NCBI GenBank assembly: GCA_023393065.1
Contig: JAEWMX010000002.1
Span: forward strand, 1 to 25,801
DNA length: 25,801 nucleotides
DNA from: Bacillota bacterium
GTDB lineage: Bacteria > Bacillota_I > Bacilli_A > RFN20 > CAG-826
Direction: 5' to 3'
Position 1 is the first letter of the stretch. Each line of letters opens with the position of its first letter. Positions 7,415 through 16,145 of this stretch are shown piece by piece. The notes under the pieces were generated by a model. The model had not been told where the DNA came from. It worked only from the letters and a program-made list of their open reading frames with translations, and did no database searches. A program made the position numbers and the translations under genes.

Positions 7415-8295
7415 TGATTTACGTGATTACCGGGCCGACGAATACCGGCAAAGATCGCATCGCGATTGAACTTGCCAAACGCCTCGGTGGCGAAATTATC
7501 AATGCCGATGCTTTTCATGTTTATCGGCAGCTAAAAATTGGAACCAACAAGCCCCGCGAAGAGGATTTTCAAGGTGTGAAACACCATCTTTTTGAAATCG
7601 TTGGTGTCGACGAAAACTATTCGATTGCCCGCTATCAAAAGGAAGCTAGAACTATCATCGATGAATTGTTGGCAAAGAATATTCCAATCATCATGCTCGG
7701 GGGCAGCGGATTATATATCAAGGCCGCTCTCTATGATTACCATTTTAAAGAAGAACCGACGGTTGATATGTCGGCTTATGAAAAGCTAGATAATCTTTCG
7801 CTTTACAATGCATTAAAAGCTGTCGATGAAAAAGCGGCAGTGGCCATTCATTTTAACAATCGCCGGCGCGTCCTTCGAGCCTTGCAAATCTATCGCGCTC
7901 AAGGAAATAAAAAATCAGATATTCCGATTAATAAAGATTGCGATCCAATATATGAAACGCTATTTTTTGGCATCAACTTCGATCGTGCGGATTTATATTT
8001 GCGAATTGTTTATCGCGTCGAGCGAATGATCGCCGAAGGTCTTTTCGCGGAAGTAAAAGCGCTGATCGATGAATATGGGCCTCATCGACAAGCTCTTCTC
8101 GCCATCGGATATAAGGAATCCATAGCTTACCTACAAGGTAAGATGACGAAAGAAGAAGCAATAGATGCTATTATTAAAAATACTCGACATTATGTGAAAC
8201 GCCAAATTACTTATGTTCGACATCAATTTCCGATGCATTGGATCAACACTATCGATGACATAATCGAGATAGGTAAAAATGGAAAAGCGTCTTGA
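7414..8295 (+). CDS. miaA: tRNA dimethylallyltransferase
   Basis: Transfers a dimethylallyl group to A37 of tRNAs that read UNN codons, giving i6A, the substrate of MiaB. The 293 residues show the family frame: P-loop GPTNTGKD at 7-14, INADAFHVYRQLKIGTNKP (the DSMQVYR region, with D conserved), GGSGLYIKA, FNNRRRVLRALQIY, and AIGYKE near the tRNA-binding part. The P-loop is odd: the usual GKT is GKD, and DSMQ has become DAFH. The rest is well kept and the frame is intact, so an altered but working enzyme is likely. The ATG has no ribosome site. It overlaps the next gene by 17 bases. Confidence 0.92.
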   Translation: MIYVITGPTNTGKDRIAIELAKRLGGEIINADAFHVYRQLKIGTNKPREEDFQGVKHHLFEIVGVDENYSIARYQKEARTIIDELLAKNIPIIMLGGSGLYIKAALYDYHFKEEPTVDMSAYEKLDNLSLYNALKAVDEKAAVAIHFNNRRRVLRALQIYRAQGNKKSDIPINKDCDPIYETLFFGINFDRADLYLRIVYRVERMIAEGLFAEVKALIDEYGPHRQALLAIGYKESIAYLQGKMTKEEAIDAIIKNTRHYVKRQITYVRHQFPMHWINTIDDIIEIGKNGKAS

Positions 8296-8962
8296 ACGAA
8301 TCGCCTCGTTGATAGGTGAAGATAAAGTTTTGTCCCTCAAAGGCAAGACAATTCTCGTTTGCGGTTTGGGAGGAGTTGGAGGCACGGCTCTTGAAAGTCT
8401 AGCTCGCTCCGGAGTCGGACATTTTGTAATCGTCGACTATGATATTGTGGAGCCCACTAATCTCAACCGACAAATACTCTATACTTACATCGATGTCGGA
8501 AAGTTGAAAATCGTCGCGGCCGAATCGCGCATCAAGTCTATTGATGAATCAATAATTATCGATAGTTATGCACGCAAAGTCGACCATGACTTCATCGCTG
8601 CAATCAAAAGTCATAAGATTGATTTCGTTATCGATGCGATTGATTCCGTTGAGGCCAAGGTGCAACTGATAACATACTGCCTAGCCAATCATGTGCCTTT
8701 CATATCCTCGCTCGGCATGGCTAATCGTCTTGACCCGACCGCCGTTCGCGTCACGAATCTTGCGGCGACAAATATCGATCCGCTGGCCAAAAAACTAAGG
8801 TCCCTTCTTCGAAAAGAAGATATTGAACTGAGTGACATTCCCGTCGTCTTTTCAGTTGAGAAGCCTCGCCAAGGGGGCGTTCACCTCGCATCGGTTATGA
8901 ATGTGCCGTCCGCTGCGGGACTAGCAATGGCTTTTTATTGCCTAGAAAAGATACAAAAGTAA
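8279..8962 (+). CDS. tcdA: tRNA threonylcarbamoyladenosine dehydratase (TcdA/CsdL-like, ThiF family)
   Basis: E1-like ATP-dependent enzyme that cyclises t6A37 to ct6A37 in tRNAs reading ANN codons. The 227-residue protein starts with the ThiF Rossmann fold: GLGGVGG at 29-35, D53 ending the second strand, and N61, R64 and Q65 for ATP. The segment VIDAIDSVEAKVQLITYC followed by LDPTAVRVTNLA and DPLAKKLR matches TcdA rather than MoeB or ThiF, and no zinc CxxC is present. It overlaps miaA by 17 bases, so the two are translationally coupled. With miaA and miaB it makes a group of three tRNA A37 enzymes. Confidence 0.88.
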   Translation: MEKRLERIASLIGEDKVLSLKGKTILVCGLGGVGGTALESLARSGVGHFVIVDYDIVEPTNLNRQILYTYIDVGKLKIVAAESRIKSIDESIIIDSYARKVDHDFIAAIKSHKIDFVIDAIDSVEAKVQLITYCLANHVPFISSLGMANRLDPTAVRVTNLAATNIDPLAKKLRSLLRKEDIELSDIPVVFSVEKPRQGGVHLASVMNVPSAAGLAMAFYCLEKIQK

Positions 8963-9007
8963 ATTTTTTAAGTTATTATTTTATACATAAGAAAATGGAG
9001 GTTCAGC

Positions 9008-10624
9008 ATGCCCCTTTTACAAATTGATGAAATAGCAAAAATTGCCGGCATTCCCATAGAATATCTCGAACCTTATGGAAAATATAAAGCCAAAATTGAT
9101 ACGGGTATCTTTGAACATCTCGATAAAGTTGCCGATGGGAAGCTCGTCCTAGTTACGGCCATCACACCCACGAAAGCCGGTGAAGGCAAGACGACGACAT
9201 CAATCGCCCTAGCTGAAGGAATGGCAAAGATTAAACAAAAAGCTATGCTCTCTTTGCGCGAGCCCTCTCTTGGACCGGTCTTTGGCATCAAAGGCGGAGC
9301 GACTGGCGGCGGTTTGGCATCGATTGCTCCGAGCGACGACATCAACCTCCATTTCACAGGCGACATGCACGCTCTTACCTCAAGTATCAATCTGATATCC
9401 GCCGTCATCGATAATCATATTTTTCAAGGCAATGAATTGCGCATCAATCCTGAACGCGTCGTCTGGAATCGAGCGATGGATATGAATGATCGCGCTTTGC
9501 GCGAAATTATCGTTGGACGCGGAGAGAAAAACGGCGTAGAAAGAAAAGACGGTTTTGTCATCACCGTCGCCTCGGAACTGATGGCTATTCTTTGCCTCGC
9601 CAAAGATGCGAATGACTTTCGCGATCGGATTCAAAAAATAATCGTCGCTTACAATTTTGACGAAAAGCCCGTCACAGTCCAAGATTTGAAAATTTCTCAC
9701 GCCATCATGAAGTTGATGAGGGATGCCCTGAAACCAAATTTGGTTCAGACGATTGAAAATAATCCCGTTCTCATACACGGCGGACCTTTTGCCAACATTG
9801 CGCACGGATGCAATTCGCTCATCGCTTTAAAGCTATCGCGTAAACTAGCCCCCATATCGATTACCGAAGCTGGTTTTGGCTCCGATTTGGGCGCTGAGAA
9901 ATTCTTTGACATCGCCTGTCGCTACGGCGAGATGAAGCCCGATGGTGTGGTGATGGTGGCAACTCTTCGCGCTTTGAAAATGCACGGCGGCCAGCTTCTC
10001 GATAAAATCAACGAAGAAAATGTCGATGCTCTACTAAAAGGAGTTGGCAATTTGCGCGTCCACTTGGAAAATGTTAAAAAATTTGGCGTTCCTTCCGTCG
10101 TCGCCATCAACCACTTTGCTAGCGACCATCAAAGCGAGATTGAAGCCTTGGAAAAATGGTGTGGAGAAAATGGCTATGTCGTCAGTTTTCTCGATGGGTA
10201 TTTAAAAGGCGGGGAAGGAGCGATGGACTTAGCGCAAAAAGTCGTCGATATGCTTTCTACCAAGCCATCAAACTACAAACCTTTGTATAAATTAGATTTG
10301 TCAATCGAAGAGAAAATTGAAAAAGTGTGTAAGCACATTTATCGTGCCGGACATGTCGAATATTCGAGCTTAGCCAGGGAGCAAATCGCCAGATACAATC
10401 GGCTCGGATACCAAAATCTGCCGGTATGCATGGCAAAAACGCCACTATCGCTTAGCGATAATCCAGAAGTTATCGGCGCTCCGTCAGGGTATACGATGAC
10501 GATTCGCGAGCTCACCTTATCAGCCGGAGCCGGGTTCATCGTCGCCTTAACAGGTAGCATTTTAAGAATGCCAGGGCTTCCGAAAATACCTTCTGCGGTC
10601 CTGATGGAAGACTTATCATATTGA
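9008..10624 (+). CDS. fhs: Formate--tetrahydrofolate ligase
   Basis: ATP-dependent formation of 10-formyl-THF from formate, feeding purine synthesis and initiator tRNA formylation. The protein has 538 residues, slightly under the usual 555 or so. The P-loop TPTKAGEGKTTT is at 53-64, followed by the family blocks LREPSLGPVFGIKGGATGGG, HGGPFANIAHGCNS and ITEAGFGSDLGAEKF. The C-terminal GAPSGYTMTIRE and TGSILRMPGLPK are intact. A TGGAGG ribosome site (8996-9001) fixes the start. DUF951 begins one base after the stop codon. No one-carbon partner gene such as folD lies next to it. Confidence 0.97.
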   Translation: MPLLQIDEIAKIAGIPIEYLEPYGKYKAKIDTGIFEHLDKVADGKLVLVTAITPTKAGEGKTTTSIALAEGMAKIKQKAMLSLREPSLGPVFGIKGGATGGGLASIAPSDDINLHFTGDMHALTSSINLISAVIDNHIFQGNELRINPERVVWNRAMDMNDRALREIIVGRGEKNGVERKDGFVITVASELMAILCLAKDANDFRDRIQKIIVAYNFDEKPVTVQDLKISHAIMKLMRDALKPNLVQTIENNPVLIHGGPFANIAHGCNSLIALKLSRKLAPISITEAGFGSDLGAEKFFDIACRYGEMKPDGVVMVATLRALKMHGGQLLDKINEENVDALLKGVGNLRVHLENVKKFGVPSVVAINHFASDHQSEIEALEKWCGENGYVVSFLDGYLKGGEGAMDLAQKVVDMLSTKPSNYKPLYKLDLSIEEKIEKVCKHIYRAGHVEYSSLAREQIARYNRLGYQNLPVCMAKTPLSLSDNPEVIGAPSGYTMTIRELTLSAGAGFIVALTGSILRMPGLPKIPSAVLMEDLSY

Positions 10625-10625
10625 T

Positions 10626-10847
10626 ATGAAACTAATCGATTATCAATTATTCGACATAGTCGAAATGAAAAAGGAGCACCCTTGCTCTAACCGCACCAAG
10701 AAGTTTCAAATTGTCCGTGTGGGAGCCGACATCAAAATGATGTGTTTAGGCTGTGGCAACATCATCATGTTATCCCGTTACGATTTTAATAAGCGACTTC
10801 GTAAAGTTCTGGGCCACGAAGAAAAACAAATCGAAATTAAAAAATAA
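10626..10847 (+). CDS. DUF951 family small zinc-finger-like protein
   Basis: Conserved small protein of 73 residues with unknown function (YyzM-like). It shows the family pattern LFDIVEMKKEHPC, then IVRVGADIKMMCLGCGNIIMLSRYDF. Cysteines C20, C40 and C43 with H18 form a probable metal site. In many Firmicutes the gene sits beside ychF; here it follows fhs by one base and ychF is about 5.4 kb away, separated by the ABC system and csp. No clear ribosome site is seen, so coupling to fhs is likely. Confidence 0.85.
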   Translation: MKLIDYQLFDIVEMKKEHPCSNRTKKFQIVRVGADIKMMCLGCGNIIMLSRYDFNKRLRKVLGHEEKQIEIKK

Positions 10848-10888
10848 ATAGCAACATTTCTATTTTGTCTCCTTATATATTGGTGAAC

Positions 10889-11578
10889 ATGGAAACACCA
10901 ATTTTAAAAATCGACAACTTGAGCCGTGCCTTTTCATTCGGAGGACGAGATTATTCTGTTCTAAAAAAGATTAATTTGTGTTTTGCTGAGCGAGGTTTTG
11001 TTCTCCTGTCGGGAAAATCTGGTTCAGGGAAATCGACACTGCTGAATCTCATCGCCGGCATTTTAAAGCCGTCAGCCGGTCACGTTCTTTACAAGAATAA
11101 AATGGTCGACGCAATGGGCGAAAAGCATATCTGCGCCTATCGTAATCGCGAGGTTGGTTTTGTCTTTCAGCAATACAATCTTTTTGATAGGCAAAGCGTT
11201 CTTTTTAATGTGGTTTTACCTTTGTTAATTGATGGGCGTGGCATCGCAAAATCGTATGAGATAGGAAGAAAATTGCTATCGCTATATAATCTCGACGAAC
11301 ATTACGACCAAGAAGTCGGCAAATTATCCGGCGGTGAAAAGCAGCGCGTCGCCATCCTGCGGGCTATCGTCAACAATCCGCCGATTGTCTTGGCTGATGA
11401 GCCGACAGGAGCGCTTGATCGGGCTAACGCCGAAAAGACATTAGCGATGCTCCGCGATATCTCAAAGGAGAGACTCGTGATCGTCGTTTCCCATGATGTC
11501 GAGCTTGCCCGTCGCTTTGCGACGCGGCACATCGAAGTCAAAGATGGAGAAATCGTTTTTGATGAATACGTCAATTAG
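10889..11578 (+). CDS. ABC transporter ATP-binding protein (MacB/LolD type)
   Basis: Soluble ATPase of a FtsX-type export or mechanotransmission system. Counted from ATG 10889 (229 residues), Walker A is SGKSGSGKST at 41-50. The Q-loop FVFQQYNLF, the signature LSGGEKQRV, Walker B IVLADEPTGALD and the H-loop VVSHD follow. The EPTGALD form is usual for the MacB/LolD/BceA group. Start choice is open: TTG 10865, TTG 10880 and GTG 10883 are in frame, and no good ribosome site is seen. TATATT at 10875-10880 could be a -10 box for a nearly leaderless message. The permease follows 12 bases after the stop. Cargo is unknown. Confidence 0.88.
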   Translation: METPILKIDNLSRAFSFGGRDYSVLKKINLCFAERGFVLLSGKSGSGKSTLLNLIAGILKPSAGHVLYKNKMVDAMGEKHICAYRNREVGFVFQQYNLFDRQSVLFNVVLPLLIDGRGIAKSYEIGRKLLSLYNLDEHYDQEVGKLSGGEKQRVAILRAIVNNPPIVLADEPTGALDRANAEKTLAMLRDISKERLVIVVSHDVELARRFATRHIEVKDGEIVFDEYVN

Positions 11579-11590
11579 CGATTCTTAACG

Positions 11591-12973
11591 ATGGCCACTG
11601 GATGGAAGCGCACGATTGCTCGCTCGTACCTTCGCGGCGACACGAGCAAAAACACGATATTGTTTTTATCAACTCTCGTCAGCTTCTCCTCGCTGCTGCT
11701 CGCGACCGGTTTTCATTATGGCGCCAATCAAATTGTCGATACCGCTCAAAGTCAAATCGTCGATAGTTCATTTTTCAAAGCGGCGAAAAAAGAGTATGTA
11801 GAAACAGGCGATTCATCTCCGCTTTCCCTCGTCAAGGTCATGCGTCCCAAGCGCGAGGAGCTCGGCTTTTTAAACGAGATTCTACCGTCATGCGTAATAA
11901 CCCATGATTTATCTAAATTTTTTCCGGGGAATCACGAGATCTTTTTTGAAGAAAAGCGGATTGATAATATCCTTTTCGCGCCTGTTTATAGTTATGTTCA
12001 CCTCGGAACAAAGAGAAACATGCTGATTGCCGGCGCGATACCTTCAAGTGAAACAATCCATCAAGTTGTCATCAATAAGACTTTTGCCACGACTATTTGC
12101 GCCGATATAGATAACTTAATCGGACGAGAATTCGCCATTGATATCAAGACGAAAATTACCATTAACGATTCTTCAAATAATACGGTGGAAGACGTCTTCT
12201 TATCAAGTATCAAACTCGAAATATGCGGCATTTTCGATGAGTTATCCTTTTTAAATCCACCCAAAATTTTTTACTCGCAACGAGCCGTCGAAGATTTCTT
12301 ATCTAGCTATCAGCTAGAAGATTTAAGCGATTATTTTAAGCGGAATATTACGTGCATGGACATTTTTGAACTGATCGACGACAATCACTACCTAACCAAT
12401 TATGGGTTGAATGTTTTCGTGCTATCCGAGGAAGAAATCGTAAAAATGTTTGCGCTCTCTAAGGCTTTGATTAGAAGCGAATCTCATCTAGCTTTTGAGT
12501 CTTCTTCATTGATGATAAAAGACACATATCAAGAACTGACCAAAGCAACCCTCTATTCAATGATTATTTTTATTGTTATCGCTTTCGTGGGCACTTGCTT
12601 AATCATGGCTCTTGGAGCCTATTCAAGTTATGTTTCAAAGAAAAAGGAATCGGCAATCTTGTCGTGCCTAGGCGTAAATCGCAATAGCATTTTTGATATC
12701 TTTTTCTACAAGAATGCAACCATCGCTTCCCTGGCGATTGTATCCTCTTTCGCCTGTGCTGCGATTGGACAATTTTGCGCGAATCAACTTTTTTATAAAT
12801 ATTTTATGATCAAGAACCTTATCAGCATTCCTTTTACCTCTTTTTTAGATATACCGTTCTTCTTGGTTTTCATCGTCTTTTATTTCGGTTATTTAACGAC
12901 CCTGATATTCACTTACTTGCCATTGCGTCTTTTTAAGACGCTATCTATTGCCGAAGAGTTGCGGGAGAACTGA
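11591..12973 (+). CDS. FtsX-like ABC transporter permease
   Basis: Membrane protein of 460 residues with MacB-like topology. There is one helix near the N-terminus (about 22-42), an extracytoplasmic domain of about 265 residues, then three helices: LYSMIIFIVIAFVGTCLIM, NATIASLAIVSSFACAAIG, and FFLVFIVFYFGYLTTLIFTY near the end. The segment SKKKESAILSCLGVNRNSI is the typical FtsX coupling loop between the second and third helices. It should pair with the upstream ATPase and the downstream fusion protein, since all three are tightly spaced. No clear ribosome site precedes the ATG. What is moved is not shown by the sequence. Confidence 0.85.
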   Translation: MATGWKRTIARSYLRGDTSKNTILFLSTLVSFSSLLLATGFHYGANQIVDTAQSQIVDSSFFKAAKKEYVETGDSSPLSLVKVMRPKREELGFLNEILPSCVITHDLSKFFPGNHEIFFEEKRIDNILFAPVYSYVHLGTKRNMLIAGAIPSSETIHQVVINKTFATTICADIDNLIGREFAIDIKTKITINDSSNNTVEDVFLSSIKLEICGIFDELSFLNPPKIFYSQRAVEDFLSSYQLEDLSDYFKRNITCMDIFELIDDNHYLTNYGLNVFVLSEEEIVKMFALSKALIRSESHLAFESSSLMIKDTYQELTKATLYSMIIFIVIAFVGTCLIMALGAYSSYVSKKKESAILSCLGVNRNSIFDIFFYKNATIASLAIVSSFACAAIGQFCANQLFYKYFMIKNLISIPFTSFLDIPFFLVFIVFYFGYLTTLIFTYLPLRLFKTLSIAEELREN

Positions 12974-12975
12974 AG

Positions 12976-15798
12976 ATGATTCGCTTAGATCGCATCATTA
13001 AACAATATGGAGAACGCAGGGTTCTTAACAACATTTCGCTACATTTCCCAAAGACAGGATTTTTCGCCATCGTCGGCCCTTCCGGCTGCGGCAAGACGAC
13101 TCTATTGAATATCCTTTCTGGAATCGATGATGATTATCGAGGAGATTATATATTTAAAAATAAATCCATGAGCATCCTCAATCGCGATGAGAGGAGCCAT
13201 TTTCGCTTGCTTAATGTCGGCTATATCTTTCAAGATTTTCGTCTCTTTGAATCGGATACGGTTTCGAATAATATCATGCTGCCGCTCGATGCTTTAACCG
13301 ACGAGACATCTGCAATCAAAAAAAGACATATCTCCTCAATTTTAAATCTCATCTCGTTAAGCGATAAAAAAGACACCTTTGTCAACTTGCTTTCGGGAGG
13401 TGAAAAACAGCGCGTGGCCATCGCTAGAGCAATCGTTAATAATCCCGCGCTAATTCTCTGCGACGAGCCGACAGGCGCTCTCGACGAGCAAAACGCAAAT
13501 AAGGTGATGGAGATTCTTAAAACGATATCATCGCGCCATCTCGTTCTCGTCGTCTCGCACGACGAACATCTCGTCACTCGCTACTGCGACAAGAAAATCA
13601 AAATCGTCGATGGAGTTGTCACTAACGATATCGTTTACGAGCGCTCTAACATTAAAACGAAAATCATTTTTCCCCAGCTAAAAAAACAAAATATGAAACC
13701 GCAAATGCCTTTAAAAACGATGATTAGACGAGCGTTTTCGCTCATTAAAACCAAAAAATATCGCGTGGTGCTAAACAATGCCATGATGTCGCTTGGCCTC
13801 CTCGGGGTCGGGCTCTCGATTATCATGACCTTTTCAATTCAAGAACGAATCGTTAAGGGATTTTCGGAAGTGATAGAGGACGGGATGATAATAATGGCGA
13901 AAAGAGGTGAAAGCGGTGCACCGATAAACGCATATAGCGCGAGTTATGAAAATGTGACAAACATCGCTCAAACTTATGGGGCTTGGGTCTCAGGCGTTGG
14001 CGCATCGTATGCCGTCAACTTTGAATCCTTTTTTCAAGATCGCGACGAACTATTTATATCGTCGACATCGCACAAGGTTATCTTGCCTCGTTTTACGACT
14101 CGGCAAATTAATGATTTTTATTGGTTAGATGAACGCGCTCAAAATCATCCGGTCTATCCTTATCAACACACAAATATCGATGACGATGAAATGATCATCG
14201 GACTTCCATATAACGATATGGTCGGAATCTGCTATTCATTAAGAATAGAAAGGAACTATACTTCACTTGGAAACTACATATCTACCCAACGACCTCTATT
14301 AACTTTAGGTATCGCCAATAACGATTGGCAGTATGAAGACGAACAAGTTTTTCACCTATGCGGTGTCATCGAAAGCGCCGCGCCGTCTATCTATCATACG
14401 AATCATCTATGGAACGAATATGTCTTTCAAGAAAAAATGCGCATTCCGAGCATCGATGATGGCAGGCATGAGTTTCCTTGGCAGATGGCCAAATGCTACT
14501 TTTTAACGACGAGAAATGGTCCTGAAACCTTTCTCGAAATAGCCGCGTTGGAGCCATCACTTAGAGATTATGTTTTTGAACTTGCGGGAGATGATTTTCA
14601 CCCAACTCATTGCCCGATCTCGGGTCCATGTCTTCTTCAGCGTTTGCTCGTTTTTCATGTCGATAAAGAAACAATTGATGTCTCTATACTCCCGAGAATA
14701 ATAGGTAGCGAGCAGGGAATTTCAAATTACGCTTATGCTACAGATGGAGGCTATTATTATCACCCTAATTCTTTTTTGGCTGGTTTTGCCAAAAACATTT
14801 TCATCTCATTAAGCGATGTGCAGATTGAAAAGGCGATTGACGCCGACACTTTGATATATGAAGAAAGCGAGAACGCCATCTTTGATCCGCCACTCGGAGT
14901 ATTGCAAGGAAACATTCAATCGAGCTTGAGCGGAGGTGTTTCTTTTTCCAGTGATCTCGGCAAGGTAATCTATGGTCGCAAGCCGGTAAGCCTTGATGAA
15001 ATTGCCGTTTCTGAAACTTTAGCAAACGAGCTGTTAACAGCGAGGGAAATCGTTGGTAAAAAACTGCAAATTGCCGTCAATTATCAAAATATCGCCTATG
15101 ATAACAATCGGATTGAAAAACGATATTCTCTGGTACAAGCCGAGATAGTCGGAGTCGCTCAAGGCAGCAAAAACACCCTGCACCATCGTCCTTTTTGGAG
15201 CCTTGGTTTCTTTCAGCTTCAAGGAGGAATCAGCGCCTTTGAATTGATACCGAAAAACATTATTTTGACAATCGACGACAGCGTCGATTCAAATCTCCTG
15301 ATTACGCGGCTAAATCATCGATATAGCGAGTTTGAATTTTACAATCCAATTAAATCAATCACCGCCGGTCTTGATGAGACGATGTTGTTTTTTAAGGTTG
15401 TTTTACTCGCCTTTTCTTCATTGGCGATACTCACATCATTTTTTCTTTTCTTTATCGTCATGTATATAACTATCGAAGAAAATCGCAAAGAAATTATTCT
15501 GCTCGATTATCTAGGTATTCCAAAAAAACAAATACGCACATCGTTTATCGTTTGTGGAATCATCTTCAGCTCCATGTCTTTCTTTTTATCAGCTATCGAA
15601 ATCGCTATCGTCGATTATGTCATCACCCACGTCATCGCCGGCTATGTAGGAACAAACATTCCCTACATCTTTGATTTTCGACCCTTAATCAGCATTTTGC
15701 TCTTATCTTTTATCATCTCTTATGGAGCTAGTTTTTACGCTTTTAACAATCAGTATTCACGAGCGAAAATACATTTTGATAACCGTCGAAAATATTAA
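12976..15798 (+). CDS. ABC transporter fusion: N-terminal ATPase with C-terminal FtsX-like permease
   Basis: A 940-residue protein. Residues 1 to about 220 are a full MacB-type ATPase: Walker A GPSGCGKT at 34-41, YIFQDFRLF, LSGGEKQRV, LILCDEPTGALD and VVSHD. A linker leads to a membrane helix at about 265-287, then an extracytoplasmic part of roughly 510 residues. Three helices follow (about 808-833, 855-885 and 905-928), separated by the coupling loop ENRKEIILLDYLGIPKKQI. The gene begins 2 bases after the permease stop, with GGGAG at 12962-12966. Together the three genes give two ATPase and two permease domains, enough for one heteromeric transporter. The large outer domain resembles nothing I can name. 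Confidence 0.87.
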   Translation: MIRLDRIIKQYGERRVLNNISLHFPKTGFFAIVGPSGCGKTTLLNILSGIDDDYRGDYIFKNKSMSILNRDERSHFRLLNVGYIFQDFRLFESDTVSNNIMLPLDALTDETSAIKKRHISSILNLISLSDKKDTFVNLLSGGEKQRVAIARAIVNNPALILCDEPTGALDEQNANKVMEILKTISSRHLVLVVSHDEHLVTRYCDKKIKIVDGVVTNDIVYERSNIKTKIIFPQLKKQNMKPQMPLKTMIRRAFSLIKTKKYRVVLNNAMMSLGLLGVGLSIIMTFSIQERIVKGFSEVIEDGMIIMAKRGESGAPINAYSASYENVTNIAQTYGAWVSGVGASYAVNFESFFQDRDELFISSTSHKVILPRFTTRQINDFYWLDERAQNHPVYPYQHTNIDDDEMIIGLPYNDMVGICYSLRIERNYTSLGNYISTQRPLLTLGIANNDWQYEDEQVFHLCGVIESAAPSIYHTNHLWNEYVFQEKMRIPSIDDGRHEFPWQMAKCYFLTTRNGPETFLEIAALEPSLRDYVFELAGDDFHPTHCPISGPCLLQRLLVFHVDKETIDVSILPRIIGSEQGISNYAYATDGGYYYHPNSFLAGFAKNIFISLSDVQIEKAIDADTLIYEESENAIFDPPLGVLQGNIQSSLSGGVSFSSDLGKVIYGRKPVSLDEIAVSETLANELLTAREIVGKKLQIAVNYQNIAYDNNRIEKRYSLVQAEIVGVAQGSKNTLHHRPFWSLGFFQLQGGISAFELIPKNIILTIDDSVDSNLLITRLNHRYSEFEFYNPIKSITAGLDETMLFFKVVLLAFSSLAILTSFFLFFIVMYITIEENRKEIILLDYLGIPKKQIRTSFIVCGIIFSSMSFFLSAIEIAIVDYVITHVIAGYVGTNIPYIFDFRPLISILLLSFIISYGASFYAFNNQYSRAKIHFDNRRKY

Positions 15799-15805
15799 AA
15801 AAAGA

Positions 15806-15834
15806 TAGATAAATTCTAATTTGAATGCTATTAT
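15806..15834 (+). promoter_or_regulatory. Promoter of csp
   Basis: TAGATA (15806-15811) and TATTAT (15829-15834) are 17 bases apart, and TGC before the -10 gives an extended -10 (TGCTATTAT). The predicted first base is near 15841, where a hairpin begins. Confidence 0.55.
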
Positions 15835-15840
15835 ATCTCG

Positions 15841-15858
15841 GTGAGTTAATTGACTCAC
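15841..15858 (+). promoter_or_regulatory. 5'-terminal hairpin of the csp message
   Basis: GTGAGT (15841-15846) pairs with ACTCAC (15853-15858) around a TAATTG loop. It would sit at the very 5' end of the transcript and may protect it or fold differently in the cold. It could equally be an operator palindrome. Confidence 0.45.
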
Positions 15859-15888
15859 AAGTACTATTATAAGAAAGGTTAGGATTTC

Positions 15889-16086
15889 ATGAAGGGAACA
15901 GTCAAAATGTTCAATAAGGAAAAAGGTTATGGCTTCATTCACACCGATGAAGGCTCAGATGTCTTTTTCCATTATTCATCCTTAGTCATGGACGACTACA
16001 AGACCGCTGAAGTTGGCGAAAAAGTAGAATTCGATGTTGAGGAATCTGCTCGTGGCTTAAGAGCTGCGAACATCAAGAAGATTTAA
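15889..16086 (+). CDS. csp: Cold shock domain protein
   Basis: Single-domain CspA-family RNA chaperone of 65 residues, binding single-stranded nucleic acid to open RNA structure. Both motifs are visible: RNP1 as KGYGFI at 13-18 and RNP2 as VFFHYS at 25-30. The W near residue 8 of most Csp proteins is replaced by F (KMFNKEKG). It is a single-gene unit with its own promoter, a short 48-base leader and a strong terminator. An AGGTTAGGA ribosome region precedes the ATG. It separates the ABC system from ychF. Confidence 0.95.
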   Translation: MKGTVKMFNKEKGYGFIHTDEGSDVFFHYSSLVMDDYKTAEVGEKVEFDVEESARGLRAANIKKI

Positions 16087-16112
16087 GTTAAAAATTAAGT
16101 CATTGAACATGC

Positions 16113-16137
16113 AAGCCCTAAATTTAGGGCTTTTTCT
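16113..16137 (+). terminator. Intrinsic terminator after csp
   Basis: AAGCCCTAAA (16113-16122) and TTTAGGGCTT (16123-16132) form a perfect inverted repeat followed by TTTTTC. It closes the csp unit before the ychF promoter. Confidence 0.92.
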
Positions 16138-16145
16138 TTACCTTC

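Noticed and set aside
15850..15873. Second csp promoter (TTGACT with TATTAT or TATAAG)
   Set aside because: The spacing is 9 or 12 bases, too short; TTGACT is part of the hairpin.
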